Assembly: GCA_964434165.1 (NCBI GenBank) | Contig: CAYSUS010000003.1 | Span: 77,836-141,835 of the forward strand | Source of the DNA: CAYSUS01 sp964434165 | Lineage (GTDB): Bacteria; Planctomycetota; Planctomycetia; Pirellulales; Thermoguttaceae | DNA length: 64,000 nucleotides | Direction of reading: 5' to 3' | Shown: one piece after another, positions 8,864 to 20,350 of the stretch | How the letters are laid out: the number at the start of each line of letters is the position of its first letter | Numbering within the stretch: the stretch's first letter is position 1 | Program-made: the position numbers and the translations under genes | Notes under the pieces: generated by a model | Seen by the model: only the letters and a program-made list of their open reading frames with translations | Told to the model about the DNA's origin: nothing | The model's database searches: none

Positions 8864-10132
8864 CTAGGACTTGAGGAAACCCGCCAGGTTACCCGCCTCG
8901 TCCAGTGGCAGGTCGCGAGGCGGCGTGAGCACCTCCAGGTCGTCGCGCTTCCGGGCCTCGTCCAGGTACGCCTCCGAGCACTCGACCTCGGCCAGCTTGA
9001 GCGTGTTCTCGATCCAGAGCACTCGGGCGTCTTCCGGACGGACCCGCCCGACCGTGCCCAGCGCGATATCGAGGATCTCGCGATCCGTCTCGTAATCCAG
9101 CGGAAGCATGGCGGCCGCGACGTGGTTGGCGGTGATGGCGTTCAGGCGCGTGGCGGCGAGGTCGGTCTCGCGCAGCAACTGCGATTTGCAGAACTCGGCG
9201 ATCCCCAGGCCCACGGCGTTGCCGTGCGTCTGGGGCGTGAGCTTGCGCAGGGCGATCCGCTTGACGCGGGGCCGCTCGCCGTCCACCGCCTTGTGATCGT
9301 CGAACTTGCGGCCCACCACGTTCGTGTCCAGTCCGGTCCCGCTGACGTTCTTGCCGATCTCCTCGACGATCAAGAGATCGACCCGGTCGAACGGCAGCCG
9401 GGGCATCCACTCCTTGGCCAGCCGGAGCAGCTCCTTCTCGCGGGCCTCGAACTGCTCTGGGGGCACGGCCTCGATCCGGGCAGTCTGGTCGTAGCCGTTC
9501 TCGACGATCGCCAGCCCGGCGAGGATGCGGCACTTGGCGAGGACCTCGCCGGCCACGCTGCGGACGATCTGATCGAAGCTGTAGTCCTCGATCGCGCCGT
9601 GATAGACCTGGGCCCCCTCGCACTTGCCCAGCCCGATCAGAAGCATCTTCATCAGGCCGCTCTCGATGTCGCCCACGAACCGGGTATGCGGCTTGACGCG
9701 ATTGACCACGAGGACGTGATCGGCCTGGGAGGCGAAGCGGTCAAAGTGGACCGGCAGCCCTTCGGGCGTCTGGCAGACGACGACCGTGTCCATGCCCGCC
9801 CGGATCGGGCACCCGACGTAGTCCTCGGTGATCCCGTACGACTCGATGAGTGCCCGTTGGCCCGCGGCCGTTCCGCCGCCGTGGCTGCCCATCGCCGGGA
9901 CGATGAAGGGCTCGGCGCCGAGCCTCTGAAGATGCTGGACCGCCGTGCGGAGGATGAGGGCGATGTTGGCGATGCCGCGGCTGCCGGCCGAGACGGCCAC
10001 GCTCTGCCCGGGACGGAGCCGGTCGCCCAGGGCGAGCCGGCCAAGCTGCGAATCGACCTCGGCGGCCACGTCCCCCACCCGATGCGCCGGGAAATGCTGG
10101 CAAACGCGGAACAGGCGGGGGTATCGAGACAT
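8864..10132 (-). CDS. LarA/DUF2088-type lactate racemase-like protein
   Basis: A 422-residue cytoplasmic protein of the DUF2088 (LarA N-terminal) superfamily. Visible features are a Rossmann-like N-terminal segment (VAVSAGSRGIANIALIL), a conserved PAMGSHGGG motif, and RVKPHTRFVGDIESGLMKM typical of the DUF2088 core. Nickel-pincer lactate racemase (LarA) carries a His/Lys set for NPN cofactor attachment; whether this protein retains them was not verified, and many DUF2088 members act on other 2-hydroxy acids or have no known reaction. Start at the ATG 10132 (MSRYPRLF) is preferred because the upstream frame is low-complexity. It heads a short minus-strand operon with the exported alpha-barrel protein and diverges from the AsmA-like gene across 266 bp. 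Confidence 0.75.
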   Translation of the reverse strand: MSRYPRLFRVCQHFPAHRVGDVAAEVDSQLGRLALGDRLRPGQSVAVSAGSRGIANIALILRTAVQHLQRLGAEPFIVPAMGSHGGGTAAGQRALIESYGITEDYVGCPIRAGMDTVVVCQTPEGLPVHFDRFASQADHVLVVNRVKPHTRFVGDIESGLMKMLLIGLGKCEGAQVYHGAIEDYSFDQIVRSVAGEVLAKCRILAGLAIVENGYDQTARIEAVPPEQFEAREKELLRLAKEWMPRLPFDRVDLLIVEEIGKNVSGTGLDTNVVGRKFDDHKAVDGERPRVKRIALRKLTPQTHGNAVGLGIAEFCKSQLLRETDLAATRLNAITANHVAAAMLPLDYETDREILDIALGTVGRVRPEDARVLWIENTLKLAEVECSEAYLDEARKRDDLEVLTPPRDLPLDEAGNLAGFLKS

Positions 10133-10398
10133 GGTGGGTTGGCTGGGGCCCAGGTTGCCCGGCATTGTATCGGCCGTGTTGGAACGATTCCATCGGATTG
10201 GCCGTAGAATGGACGGAGACCGGGGGCATCCGGAATCGAGAAGAGCGGGTCCAGCCCACTTCCCCGGAAGGAGCCGGAAGCGCGCTTGCACCTCGCCTCC
10301 CTTTCCTATTCCCTCAAGTCGGGGCGCAACCGCTCTGGAACCCGCCCCCAAATCCGACTAGAATCCCCGGCCCTGCCCCCTGGCACGGAGGAACCCCT

Positions 10399-13300
10399 AT
10401 GACAACCGTCGCGCAGCCCGTCCAACCCCGCACCGCCCCAAGGAAGGCCGATCCCCCGGAAGCGCCGCCGCGCCGCCGCCGGGCGAAACGGATCCTGGCG
10501 GTCGCTGGCGGGGCGATTCTCCTGTTCTGGCTGCTTCCGGCGATCGTCGCCCACAGCTTTCTTCTCAACTGGATCGTGGGCACGGCCACGGCCGACCTGG
10601 AGGGCGAGGTCCGCGTCGGCTCGGCCTCGTTGGGGTGGTTTTCGCCGGTCGTGCTCCAGGACGTCTCGTGGCGCGACGCGGAGCAGCAGCCGCTGGCAAC
10701 GATCGGGACCCTCTCGGGCGACCGGGCACTGGCGGGGATGCTTTGGGACGCGTCGCGCCTGGGCACGTTTCGCATCGAGGGAGCCCAACTGAACCTGGCG
10801 CTGCGTCCCGACGGGAGCAACCTCGAGGACGCGCTGGCCGCCCTGTTGGAGCCGAGCGACGAGCCCTCCACCCCGATCGACCTGAGCGTGGAGGTGAAGG
10901 ACGGCACGGCCTCGATCGTGGACGCACGCAACGGCCGGCAGTGGACGATCGATGGCCTGGACCTGGCCTTCACCATGTCGTCTCGGGCGGACCGGCCCAT
11001 GGCGCTGGAGTGCTCGGCGGGCACGTCGGACGCGCAAGGAGCCGGGAACGTTCAGTTGTCGTTGAAGCTCGGGGCCGGCCCGTCGGACGCCGAGAGCCGA
11101 TCGGAGGAAGGCGGTGACGTTGCGCTGAAGACCGAGAACTTCCCCCTGGATCTGGTCGAGGCCGTCCTCGCTCGCGTCGACGCGAAGGCGGAGCTCGCCG
11201 GCCGGCTCGACTGCGATCTGCACTGCCGCTGGTCCGGCACCGAGGCGATCGAGGGGGCCTCGGTCGAGGGCCGGGTCTCAGCCAGCGCGCTGGCCCTGGC
11301 CGGCCCCTGGCTGGGCGGCGACCGGCTCGCCCTGGACCGCCTCACGACCGACGTTGGCGCCGCGTGGCATGGAGACACGCTCCGTGTGGATAAGGCCTCG
11401 GTCGAGTGCGACGCGGGCAGCGTCTCGATGGCCGGCAGGCTCGATCTGAGCGAGCAGGCCATGAAGGACTGGCTCGCATCGGCGGGAAATCAAACGATCG
11501 AGGTCAACGGCCGCCTCGACCTGGCCCGACTCGCCCGGCTGCTCCCCGAGACCTTGCACATCGAGGAAGGCACGGAGATCACGTCGGGGCAGGTGGAGAT
11601 CGCCCTGGCCGGCCGGCCAGGGCCGAACGGCAAGACGTGGCTGGCGCGGGTCTCGACCAGCGATCTGGCGGCCGTCAATCGGGGGCGTCGGCTCGTCTGG
11701 CAGCAGCCCGTGGAGATTCACCTGGCCGCGCGGCAGACCGACGCAGGGCCCGTCGTCGATCGCCTGGAGTGCGACTCCAGCTTCCTGCGCATGGAAGGCT
11801 TCGGCACGGCCGACCATCTGACCGCCACGGCCCACTTCGATCTCGATCGGCTGGCCGAGCAACTGGCCGGGTTCGTGGACCTGGGCGAGGTGCGCATGGC
11901 CGGCAGCGGCAGTGCCTCGCTGGTCTGGAAGCGTCCGGAGGGATCGGGATTTGAAACGGAGTCCACCTTCCGCACTCGGGAACTCGTGCTCGTGCTGCCG
12001 GCGTACGGCGTGGAGCTGCGCGAGGACGTGGCCGCCCGGCTGGACCTCACCGGTGCCACGGACCTGAAGGAGGAGTATCGGCTGGCGACGGCTTCGCTGA
12101 TCGTGCAGGCCGGCGGCGACCGTCTCGACGTCGTGCTGATGGAGCCCGTCGCCGATTTCATGAAGCGCGAGGCCTGGCCTCTCGACGTGACGGTGCAGGG
12201 CGAGCTGTCCGGCTGGCTGCCGCGGATTCGTCCGTGGATCGCCCTGGACGACTGGAACCCCGCCGGGAAATACGTGTTGACCGCGCAGGGCGTGGGCTCG
12301 GCCAAGGCGATCGAGGTGCGCCAGGCCAGGCTGAGCGTGGAGAAGCTCCGCGTCAGCGGCAACGGCCTGAACGTGTTCGAGCCGGAGGTCAACGTGGTCG
12401 CCAGCGGCCGATGGGATCAGGAGTCCGGACGACTCGACCTGAAGCGGGCCGCACTGACGGCCGGCCAGCTCGCCGTGCAGGCCGAAAACGTCGTGTTGGC
12501 CCCGGCGGAGGAGGGCCGCGCGGGCATGTCGGGCACGCTCGGTTTTCGCGGCACGCTCGACCAGGTCCAGAACTGGATCGACTTCGGGACGAAGGTCCCT
12601 CCCTGGCGCATGTCGGGCGACTTTTCCGGGGGCGGGCAGATCCAGAAGGACGGCGCCACCAGCGGCGGGGCGATCGACGCGTTCGTGACGAACCTCGTCT
12701 ATACGGCGGAGTCCGGCACGCGCTTCAGCCAACGCCAACTCCGTCTGGCCGCCGCGGGGAGTTACGACGCGGCGTCGGGGGTCCTCAGCCTCCGCGGCGC
12801 CCAGATCGCGGGCGACGGGGTCGATTGCCGCGGCGCCGGCCAGATGGTCGCGGCCGAGGGATCGACGGACCTGAAGCTTGCCGGCACGCTGGACTACGAC
12901 ATGGACCGGCTCGTGGGGCTCCTCCAGCCCTACCTGGGCCCGGGTTTCTTCGTCACCGGCCGGGGTTCCCAGCCCTTCGGGTACGAGGGGACCCTCGACC
13001 CGGCGACCGCCGAGGGCCGGGCCGGGCTCGGCTGGGAGTCGATCTACGCCTACGGATTCCGCGGCGGCCCGGCCACGCTCTCGGCCACGCTGTCGCGCGG
13101 GGTCGTGGAGCTTGAGCCGATCGAGATGGACCTGAACGAGGGCAAGCTGAACCTGGGGGCGGCGATCCGCGTGGCCCCCGGCCCGATGGAACTGCAGGTG
13201 CAGAAGAACTCGGCCGCGCGCCAACTGCGGATCGATCCGTCGATGTGCGCGGGGGCCCTGAAGTACATCGCCCCCATTCTGGCCGACGTGGCCGCCGCCC

Positions 13301-13824
13301 AGGGCAAGTTCTCCATTGAGCTGGACGAGTGCCGCCTGCCCCTGGCCGATCCGGGGCGCGGCGAGATGAAGGGGCGGTTCATCCTCCACTCCGTCGAGGT
13401 GGGCCCCGGCCCGCTCGTCCGCGAACTGGCGATCCTGTTGGGCAGGGCTGCCCCGGCGCGGCTCCAGCGGGAATCGGTGGTCCCGTTCCAGCTTGCCGAT
13501 GGCCGCGTGTACCACCAGGGGCTAGAATTGATCTTCCCCGAGTTGACCGTGCGCATGCACGGCTCGGTGGGCATGGACCAGACCGTGCTGCTGATGGCCG
13601 AGATGCCCGTGCCGCCCAAGTGGGCCGCCCTGAATCCACGCGTGGCCGCCGCGATGAAGGACCAGGTGGTGCGCCTGCCGATCAACGGCACGCTTCAGCA
13701 TCCCCAGATCGACCGCCGGGCCATGGAACAGTACACGCGGCAGTTCGTGCGCAAGGCCGCCGAGAACCTGATCCAGGACGAGCTGAACCGTCAGTTCGAC
13801 CGGTTGTTCGGCCCGCGGGATTAG
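10399..13824 (+). CDS. Large AsmA-like envelope protein
   Basis: A 1141-residue protein. It starts at the ATG after a GGAGG-type ribosome binding site (cacggaggaac). After a basic, Pro-rich cytoplasmic tail comes one membrane anchor (~residues 37-57, AVAGGAILLFWLLPAIVAHS); the rest is a very long periplasmic region of repetitive beta-strands alternating with D/G-rich turns. The C-terminal third (~residues 950-1141) resembles AsmA-like C-terminal regions, ending with a helical stretch. AsmA/TamB-type proteins form elongated beta-groove bridges for phospholipid transport between membranes; that role here is inferred from architecture. The planctomycete family is usually about this length. It is followed by a palindromic repeat and then the MBL and MMPL genes. 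Confidence 0.72.
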   Translation: MTTVAQPVQPRTAPRKADPPEAPPRRRRAKRILAVAGGAILLFWLLPAIVAHSFLLNWIVGTATADLEGEVRVGSASLGWFSPVVLQDVSWRDAEQQPLATIGTLSGDRALAGMLWDASRLGTFRIEGAQLNLALRPDGSNLEDALAALLEPSDEPSTPIDLSVEVKDGTASIVDARNGRQWTIDGLDLAFTMSSRADRPMALECSAGTSDAQGAGNVQLSLKLGAGPSDAESRSEEGGDVALKTENFPLDLVEAVLARVDAKAELAGRLDCDLHCRWSGTEAIEGASVEGRVSASALALAGPWLGGDRLALDRLTTDVGAAWHGDTLRVDKASVECDAGSVSMAGRLDLSEQAMKDWLASAGNQTIEVNGRLDLARLARLLPETLHIEEGTEITSGQVEIALAGRPGPNGKTWLARVSTSDLAAVNRGRRLVWQQPVEIHLAARQTDAGPVVDRLECDSSFLRMEGFGTADHLTATAHFDLDRLAEQLAGFVDLGEVRMAGSGSASLVWKRPEGSGFETESTFRTRELVLVLPAYGVELREDVAARLDLTGATDLKEEYRLATASLIVQAGGDRLDVVLMEPVADFMKREAWPLDVTVQGELSGWLPRIRPWIALDDWNPAGKYVLTAQGVGSAKAIEVRQARLSVEKLRVSGNGLNVFEPEVNVVASGRWDQESGRLDLKRAALTAGQLAVQAENVVLAPAEEGRAGMSGTLGFRGTLDQVQNWIDFGTKVPPWRMSGDFSGGGQIQKDGATSGGAIDAFVTNLVYTAESGTRFSQRQLRLAAAGSYDAASGVLSLRGAQIAGDGVDCRGAGQMVAAEGSTDLKLAGTLDYDMDRLVGLLQPYLGPGFFVTGRGSQPFGYEGTLDPATAEGRAGLGWESIYAYGFRGGPATLSATLSRGVVELEPIEMDLNEGKLNLGAAIRVAPGPMELQVQKNSAARQLRIDPSMCAGALKYIAPILADVAAAQGKFSIELDECRLPLADPGRGEMKGRFILHSVEVGPGPLVRELAILLGRAAPARLQRESVVPFQLADGRVYHQGLELIFPELTVRMHGSVGMDQTVLLMAEMPVPPKWAALNPRVAAAMKDQVVRLPINGTLQHPQIDRRAMEQYTRQFVRKAAENLIQDELNRQFDRLFGPRD

Positions 13825-13855
13825 CCCGCCGCCAGCGCGCCGTGGGGGAGGGTCC

Positions 13856-13888
13856 AGACTTCCGAAGTCCTCGAGACTTCGGAAGTCT
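13856..13888. repeat. REP-like palindrome, copy 1
   Basis: Perfect 14-bp arms AGACTTCCGAAGTC (13856-13869) and GACTTCGGAAGTCT (13875-13888) enclose the loop ctcga. It lies between the AsmA-like and MBL genes. Close relatives occur at 34021-34053 and 54102-54134. It could also terminate transcription, but no T-run follows. Confidence 0.8.
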
Positions 13889-13960
13889 TGCGTCAAGATG
13901 AGGTAGAGTTCACAGACCCCCACCCCCTCGGCCGGCCTCTCCGTCGCCAGCCCGCGTGCC

Positions 13961-14701
13961 ATGCGAATCGTGCTCCTGGGTACCACCGGCTATCATCCCA
14001 ACGAACGGCGGCACACGCCGTCGATGGTCGTTCCGGAGCACGGCGTGGTCCTCGACGCCGGAACGTCGATGTTCCGGCTGGGCCGTTTCCTTCAGACCTC
14101 TGAACTGGACATCTTCCTCACGCACGCGCACCTGGACCACGTCATCGGGCTCACGTACCTCTTGAGCCTGATCCACGAGCACAAGCTGGAGCGGGTGACG
14201 GTCCACGCCGACCCGCGCAAACTGGCGGCCATCGAGGAGCATCTGTTCGCCGAGTCGCTGTTTCCCGTGCGTCCCGACTTCGAGGCCCGCCCGCTCGCGC
14301 GCGAGGTGAAGCTGCCGGGGGGGGGCCGGTTGGTGCATTTCCCGCTGAAGCACCAGGGCGGCTCGATCGGCTTCCGGCTCGACTGGCCCGGCCGCTCGAT
14401 GGCCTACGTGACCGACACCACGGCGTCGCCCGCGGCGGGCTACGTCGAGCGGATCCGCGGCGTGGACCTGCTGGTGCACGAGTGCTACTTTCCCGACGCG
14501 CAGGCCGAATGGGCCGTCAAGACCGGCCACAGCCATACCACGCCCGTGGCGGAGCTGGCCAGGGCGGCCGGCGTGGGGCGTCTGGTGCTCGTGCACCTGA
14601 ACCCGGCGTCCACGGCCGACGATCCGGTAGGACTCGACGTTGCCCGGGCGATCTTCCCGGCCACGCAGTTGGGAGAGGACCTGATGGAGATCGAGTTCTA
14701 A
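13961..14701 (+). CDS. MBL-fold metallo-hydrolase, RNase Z-like
   Basis: A 246-residue beta-lactamase-fold hydrolase. The zinc-binding signature THAHLDH sits at residues 54-60 (His55, His57, Asp59, His60); further ligand candidates are in YVTDTT (Asp), LVHECYF (His) and TGHSHTTP (His). The order and the late GHSHTTPVAELA segment match the RNase Z / ElaC-like branch rather than lactamases or glyoxalases. It lacks the long flexible arm of canonical tRNA 3'-processing enzymes, so a different phosphodiesterase activity is possible. The stop codon lies 9 bp before the start of the MMPL-type exporter, so the two are almost certainly co-transcribed. Preceded by a REP-like palindrome. Confidence 0.8.
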   Translation: MRIVLLGTTGYHPNERRHTPSMVVPEHGVVLDAGTSMFRLGRFLQTSELDIFLTHAHLDHVIGLTYLLSLIHEHKLERVTVHADPRKLAAIEEHLFAESLFPVRPDFEARPLAREVKLPGGGRLVHFPLKHQGGSIGFRLDWPGRSMAYVTDTTASPAAGYVERIRGVDLLVHECYFPDAQAEWAVKTGHSHTTPVAELARAAGVGRLVLVHLNPASTADDPVGLDVARAIFPATQLGEDLMEIEF

Positions 14702-14710
14702 GGATCGGCC

Positions 14711-17143
14711 ATGCTCGAACCGCTCCTCGGGTTCCTTCTCCGGCATCGCACGGCCACGCTGATTGCGGCGCTGGCGCTGCTGCTGGTCGGCGCCGTCTCG
14801 GCCGCGCGCCTGACCGTGAACGACTCGTCGGAACGATGGCTGCCGGCCAGCTCGATCGCCATGTGGCGACGGTTCGAGAAGCACTGCGATTACGGCGACA
14901 CGCTGGCCGTCGGCGTTCAGTTCCACCGGCCGGTGCGCGATGACGACGTCGAGCTGCTCGAATCCATGCGCGGACAGATCGCCGACATCGAAGGGGTCGC
15001 CCAGGCGATCGACGTCTCGCGCGTGGCCGGCCAGATCGAGGGCGCGACGCTGACGGAGTTCCTCCGCCTGCCCGACGTGGGCGAGCCCGACCCGTACGCC
15101 ACGTACCGGGGTGTCCTCTTCGACGACCCGCGCATGCAGGCCGGGGGGGCCGCCGAGACGGAGGGCCGCACCCTGTTGACGTTCGTCGAGGTGTCCACGG
15201 TGTGGGCCGAAGAGCTCGACGGCCAGGAGCGCCAGGAGGAGCTGGACCGCCGCCGCCGGCACGTCGTCGAGGGCATCTACCGCGTGCTCGACGAGCACGC
15301 CCGCGACGACGTGACCTACCACGTGACCGGCGCCGTGGTGATCCAGCACGAGCTGGAGCGGATCGCCCGGGAGGAGATCCTCACCACGATCCCGGCCGCC
15401 GGGCTGCTGATCGTCCTCGTGCTGGGGATCGGCTTCCGCTCGCCCGGCGCCGTGGCGGTCGTGCTGCTGGGCGGGCTCTGGGGCGTGACGGTCATGCTCG
15501 GCGGCGTGGGCTTCGCGGGCTGGACGCTCAACGTGGTGACGGTGGGCGGCCCTACGCTGATGTCCGTGATCGTGGTCACCAGCACGATCCATTTCGTCCA
15601 TTACTACGCCGCGCACGGCACGGCGAACGGGCCGCCCAGAAACGGCGGCCCGGCCGATCATGCCGACCCGACCTTCGGCGAGGCGCCGCACTTCATCCGC
15701 TGGGTGGCCGTGCCGTGTCTCGGCGTGGCCGTGGTCACCGGGGTCGGCTTCCTGATGCTCACCTTCAACGAGCTCCACCCCGCGCGGGAATTGGGCATCG
15801 AGCTGTTCGCCGGGGCGATCCTCGCGTTCTTCGGGGCGTACATCGTCTGGCTGTGGATCCATCCCCTCAAGGCCGGTCAGCCCAAGTGGCTGACGGCCGC
15901 TGCGTTTCGCCGATATTACGGGTGGCTGGGCCGTCGGCCGTGGACCGGCTCGCTTCTGGTCGTGGCCCTGATGGGCGCCGCCGCCGTGGCGGCCCTTCGC
16001 GTGCGAATCGACGTCGATCCGTTCTCCTTCTTCCATCCGGACTCGAAGATCGCCCGGGCGTTCGACCACTTTTCCGAGCGCCAGTTCGGCCTGTATCTTC
16101 TCGACGTGCTGCTGGTTCCGCGCGATCAGCCGGAGGACGAAGAGGCCCTCGCCGTGGCCCGCGCCGAGGACCGGCGCGTGGCCCTGGAGCTTCAGCGCAA
16201 GCTGGAGAAGCGTCCCGAGGTTCGCAACGTGATCTCGGCCGTGGACCTCCTCGGCCGTGCCACGACCTTCGACGTCGAACCGGTAAGGCTCGACTGGTAC
16301 TCCCCGGTCCAGCTCGTCAAGCAGGCGCGCGAGGCCGGACTCCAGACGTGGGAGTCCTTGCGCGAGGGCAAGGGCCTCGGCCCGAATCCCTTCAAGGCAT
16401 GGAGGGACTTCAGCGAGAGCCTGGCCGCGTACAAGCGGGCTTTGGTGTTCTTCACCACGTTCCGATCCTGGACCGAGGACAAGGCGGGAATGGGCGCGCT
16501 GCGGATCTCCTTCATGGTCAACGACTCGGGCGAGGGCTACGGCCCCCTCGTCGAGGCGCTGGAGCGGGAGCTCGAGCGGCCGGAGATCGCCGATCGCTTC
16601 GAGTGCCTCACGTCGGGCACGGCAGCCAACGTGGTGACGCTCTCGGAGAACCTCGTCGGCGGCATCGTCTGGGGGCTGGGCGCCGCCGTGGTGGTGATGT
16701 CGGCGCTGTGCCTGGCCTTGTTCCGCTCGGTGCGACTGACCCTGGTTTCCGTGCTGCCCAATGCCCTGCCCATCGTCATGGTGTTCGGCGTGATGGGGCT
16801 CTTCGGCGTTCCGCTCAACTCCGGATCGGCCATGGTGAGCACGATCGCGCTGGGGATCGCCCTGAACGACACGATCCACTTCACGATGCACTACCGGCGC
16901 CGGCGCATGCTGGGAGAGACGACCGACGAGGCCCTGGCCGACACCTTCGCGGCCCTGGGAAGACCGCTGATGATGACGTCGCTGGTCAGTTGTCTGGGCT
17001 TCGCCATCTTCCTGCTTTCGGACTTCCGGCCCATGTACCATTTCGGCATGCTGGCCAGCCTGTCGATGCTGGCGGCCCTGCTGGGCGACATGGTGTTGCT
17101 GCCGAGCCTCCTGAAGCTCGCCGACCGCGGGCGTCCCGCCTGA
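14711..17143 (+). CDS. MMPL/RND-superfamily exporter
   Basis: An 810-residue transporter with the duplicated RND layout: one helix near residues 15-35, a large periplasmic loop (~36-215), a block of about five helices (~220-390), a second helix near 410-430 starting a second half with another periplasmic loop (~435-640), and a final block of about five helices (~645-800). The helices following each loop contain the acidic and amphipathic positions typical of proton-driven RND proteins; GIALNDTIHFTMHY lies in the second half. MMPL/HpnN-type members export lipids or hopanoids in bacteria. Here it follows the MBL hydrolase by 9 bp and is separated by an AsmA-like gene from the upstream operon, giving an envelope-lipid flavour to the neighbourhood. 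Substrate unknown. Confidence 0.82.
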   Translation: MLEPLLGFLLRHRTATLIAALALLLVGAVSAARLTVNDSSERWLPASSIAMWRRFEKHCDYGDTLAVGVQFHRPVRDDDVELLESMRGQIADIEGVAQAIDVSRVAGQIEGATLTEFLRLPDVGEPDPYATYRGVLFDDPRMQAGGAAETEGRTLLTFVEVSTVWAEELDGQERQEELDRRRRHVVEGIYRVLDEHARDDVTYHVTGAVVIQHELERIAREEILTTIPAAGLLIVLVLGIGFRSPGAVAVVLLGGLWGVTVMLGGVGFAGWTLNVVTVGGPTLMSVIVVTSTIHFVHYYAAHGTANGPPRNGGPADHADPTFGEAPHFIRWVAVPCLGVAVVTGVGFLMLTFNELHPARELGIELFAGAILAFFGAYIVWLWIHPLKAGQPKWLTAAAFRRYYGWLGRRPWTGSLLVVALMGAAAVAALRVRIDVDPFSFFHPDSKIARAFDHFSERQFGLYLLDVLLVPRDQPEDEEALAVARAEDRRVALELQRKLEKRPEVRNVISAVDLLGRATTFDVEPVRLDWYSPVQLVKQAREAGLQTWESLREGKGLGPNPFKAWRDFSESLAAYKRALVFFTTFRSWTEDKAGMGALRISFMVNDSGEGYGPLVEALERELERPEIADRFECLTSGTAANVVTLSENLVGGIVWGLGAAVVVMSALCLALFRSVRLTLVSVLPNALPIVMVFGVMGLFGVPLNSGSAMVSTIALGIALNDTIHFTMHYRRRRMLGETTDEALADTFAALGRPLMMTSLVSCLGFAIFLLSDFRPMYHFGMLASLSMLAALLGDMVLLPSLLKLADRGRPA

Positions 17144-17311
17144 TCCTGCCCCCCTTGCCGGACGGTGATGCTCCCTCCCGCCCCGGCGACCGCTACCACC
17201 GGACGGGACCGCGTGGGGCAGGCCGCGCGCAACCCGTCCGAGGACGACGTACGCTTGTCTGAAGCGGGGTGTCGGCCCCGTCGAAGGACCGCGGTCGGGA
17301 GATCATGTTCG

Positions 17312-19579
<2,268 letters not shown>

Positions 19580-19698
19580 GCCGTCTTGCGTGATTGCGGG
19601 AAGAAGGGTCCTGCCTCCTTCTCCCTCCGGGGATCGTGCGCGGCTGCCTGGCCAATGGCCGCTTGACACCTGGGCCGCGCCCGGCCCAGGATGGCGGC

Positions 19699-20199
19699 AT
19701 GCCGCACCACGCGCCCGACGAGTCCGTTTGGACCCCGCCTCAGCCGGCGCCGGACGACCCGGAGGAGGAGAGCGGCGACGCCCTCGCCGTGGGCCAGTTC
19801 CGGTTGCGTACTCTCTTCCTCGTCACGTCCGCCGTCGCCGTCTTCTTCAGCCTGCTCGCCTGGTTGGGGCCCCTGGTGATCGCGGCCGTGGCCGGCGGCG
19901 CGATCGGGGCGTTTCTAGGAATGCTCCTGTGCCTCGTCGTCGGGCTGGAGGCGCCGCTGGAGAACCTCAAGGTGGACGTCGTCCGCTGCCTGGTCGCCGC
20001 CACGGCGCTGGTCGGCATCACGTATCTGTGCCTGCGGATCGTCATGGAGCCGCCTGTCCTGGTCTTCGTCGTCTTCCTCCAGTTCATCGTCACCCGGGTC
20101 GTCTGGATCGAGACGGATCACCCGGAGGCGATTCTTATCGAGATCTCCACGTTTCTGGGCCTGGCCGGGGCGGCCTTCCTGCTGGGGATGCTCGTCTGA
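19699..20199 (+). CDS. Small membrane protein with RLRTLF motif
   Basis: A 166-residue protein with an acidic, Pro-rich N-terminus (~1-32) and then at least four hydrophobic segments (about 38-58, 60-82, 95-113, 118-135), with a final one at ~150-166. The first helix begins with FRLRTLFLVTSAVAVFF, a pattern frequent in small planctomycete inner-membrane proteins of unknown function. Start chosen at ATG 19699; an upstream in-frame start adds only low-complexity residues. It lies between the histidine kinase and the prepilin peptidase on the same strand, without clear functional link. Confidence 0.65.
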   Translation: MPHHAPDESVWTPPQPAPDDPEEESGDALAVGQFRLRTLFLVTSAVAVFFSLLAWLGPLVIAAVAGGAIGAFLGMLLCLVVGLEAPLENLKVDVVRCLVAATALVGITYLCLRIVMEPPVLVFVVFLQFIVTRVVWIETDHPEAILIEISTFLGLAGAAFLLGMLV

Positions 20200-20350
20200 G
20201 CGGTGCAGCCTCCGGCTGAGCCCCGTTTCCAAGCGACCGGGACGCACCCGGCGCGAAATCGCACAATCCCCCTTTTCCCGGCGGGAGCCGTCGAGCAGAC
20301 TAAGGGGCTCCGCCGCCACCCCGACCTTTCCGCGCGAAGGCGCCGCACGC

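Noticed and set aside
13910..17041. 1043-codon minus-strand frame opposite the MBL and MMPL genes
   Set aside because: Shadow of GC-rich codons; no signal, domain or family features; plus strand encodes well-supported proteins.
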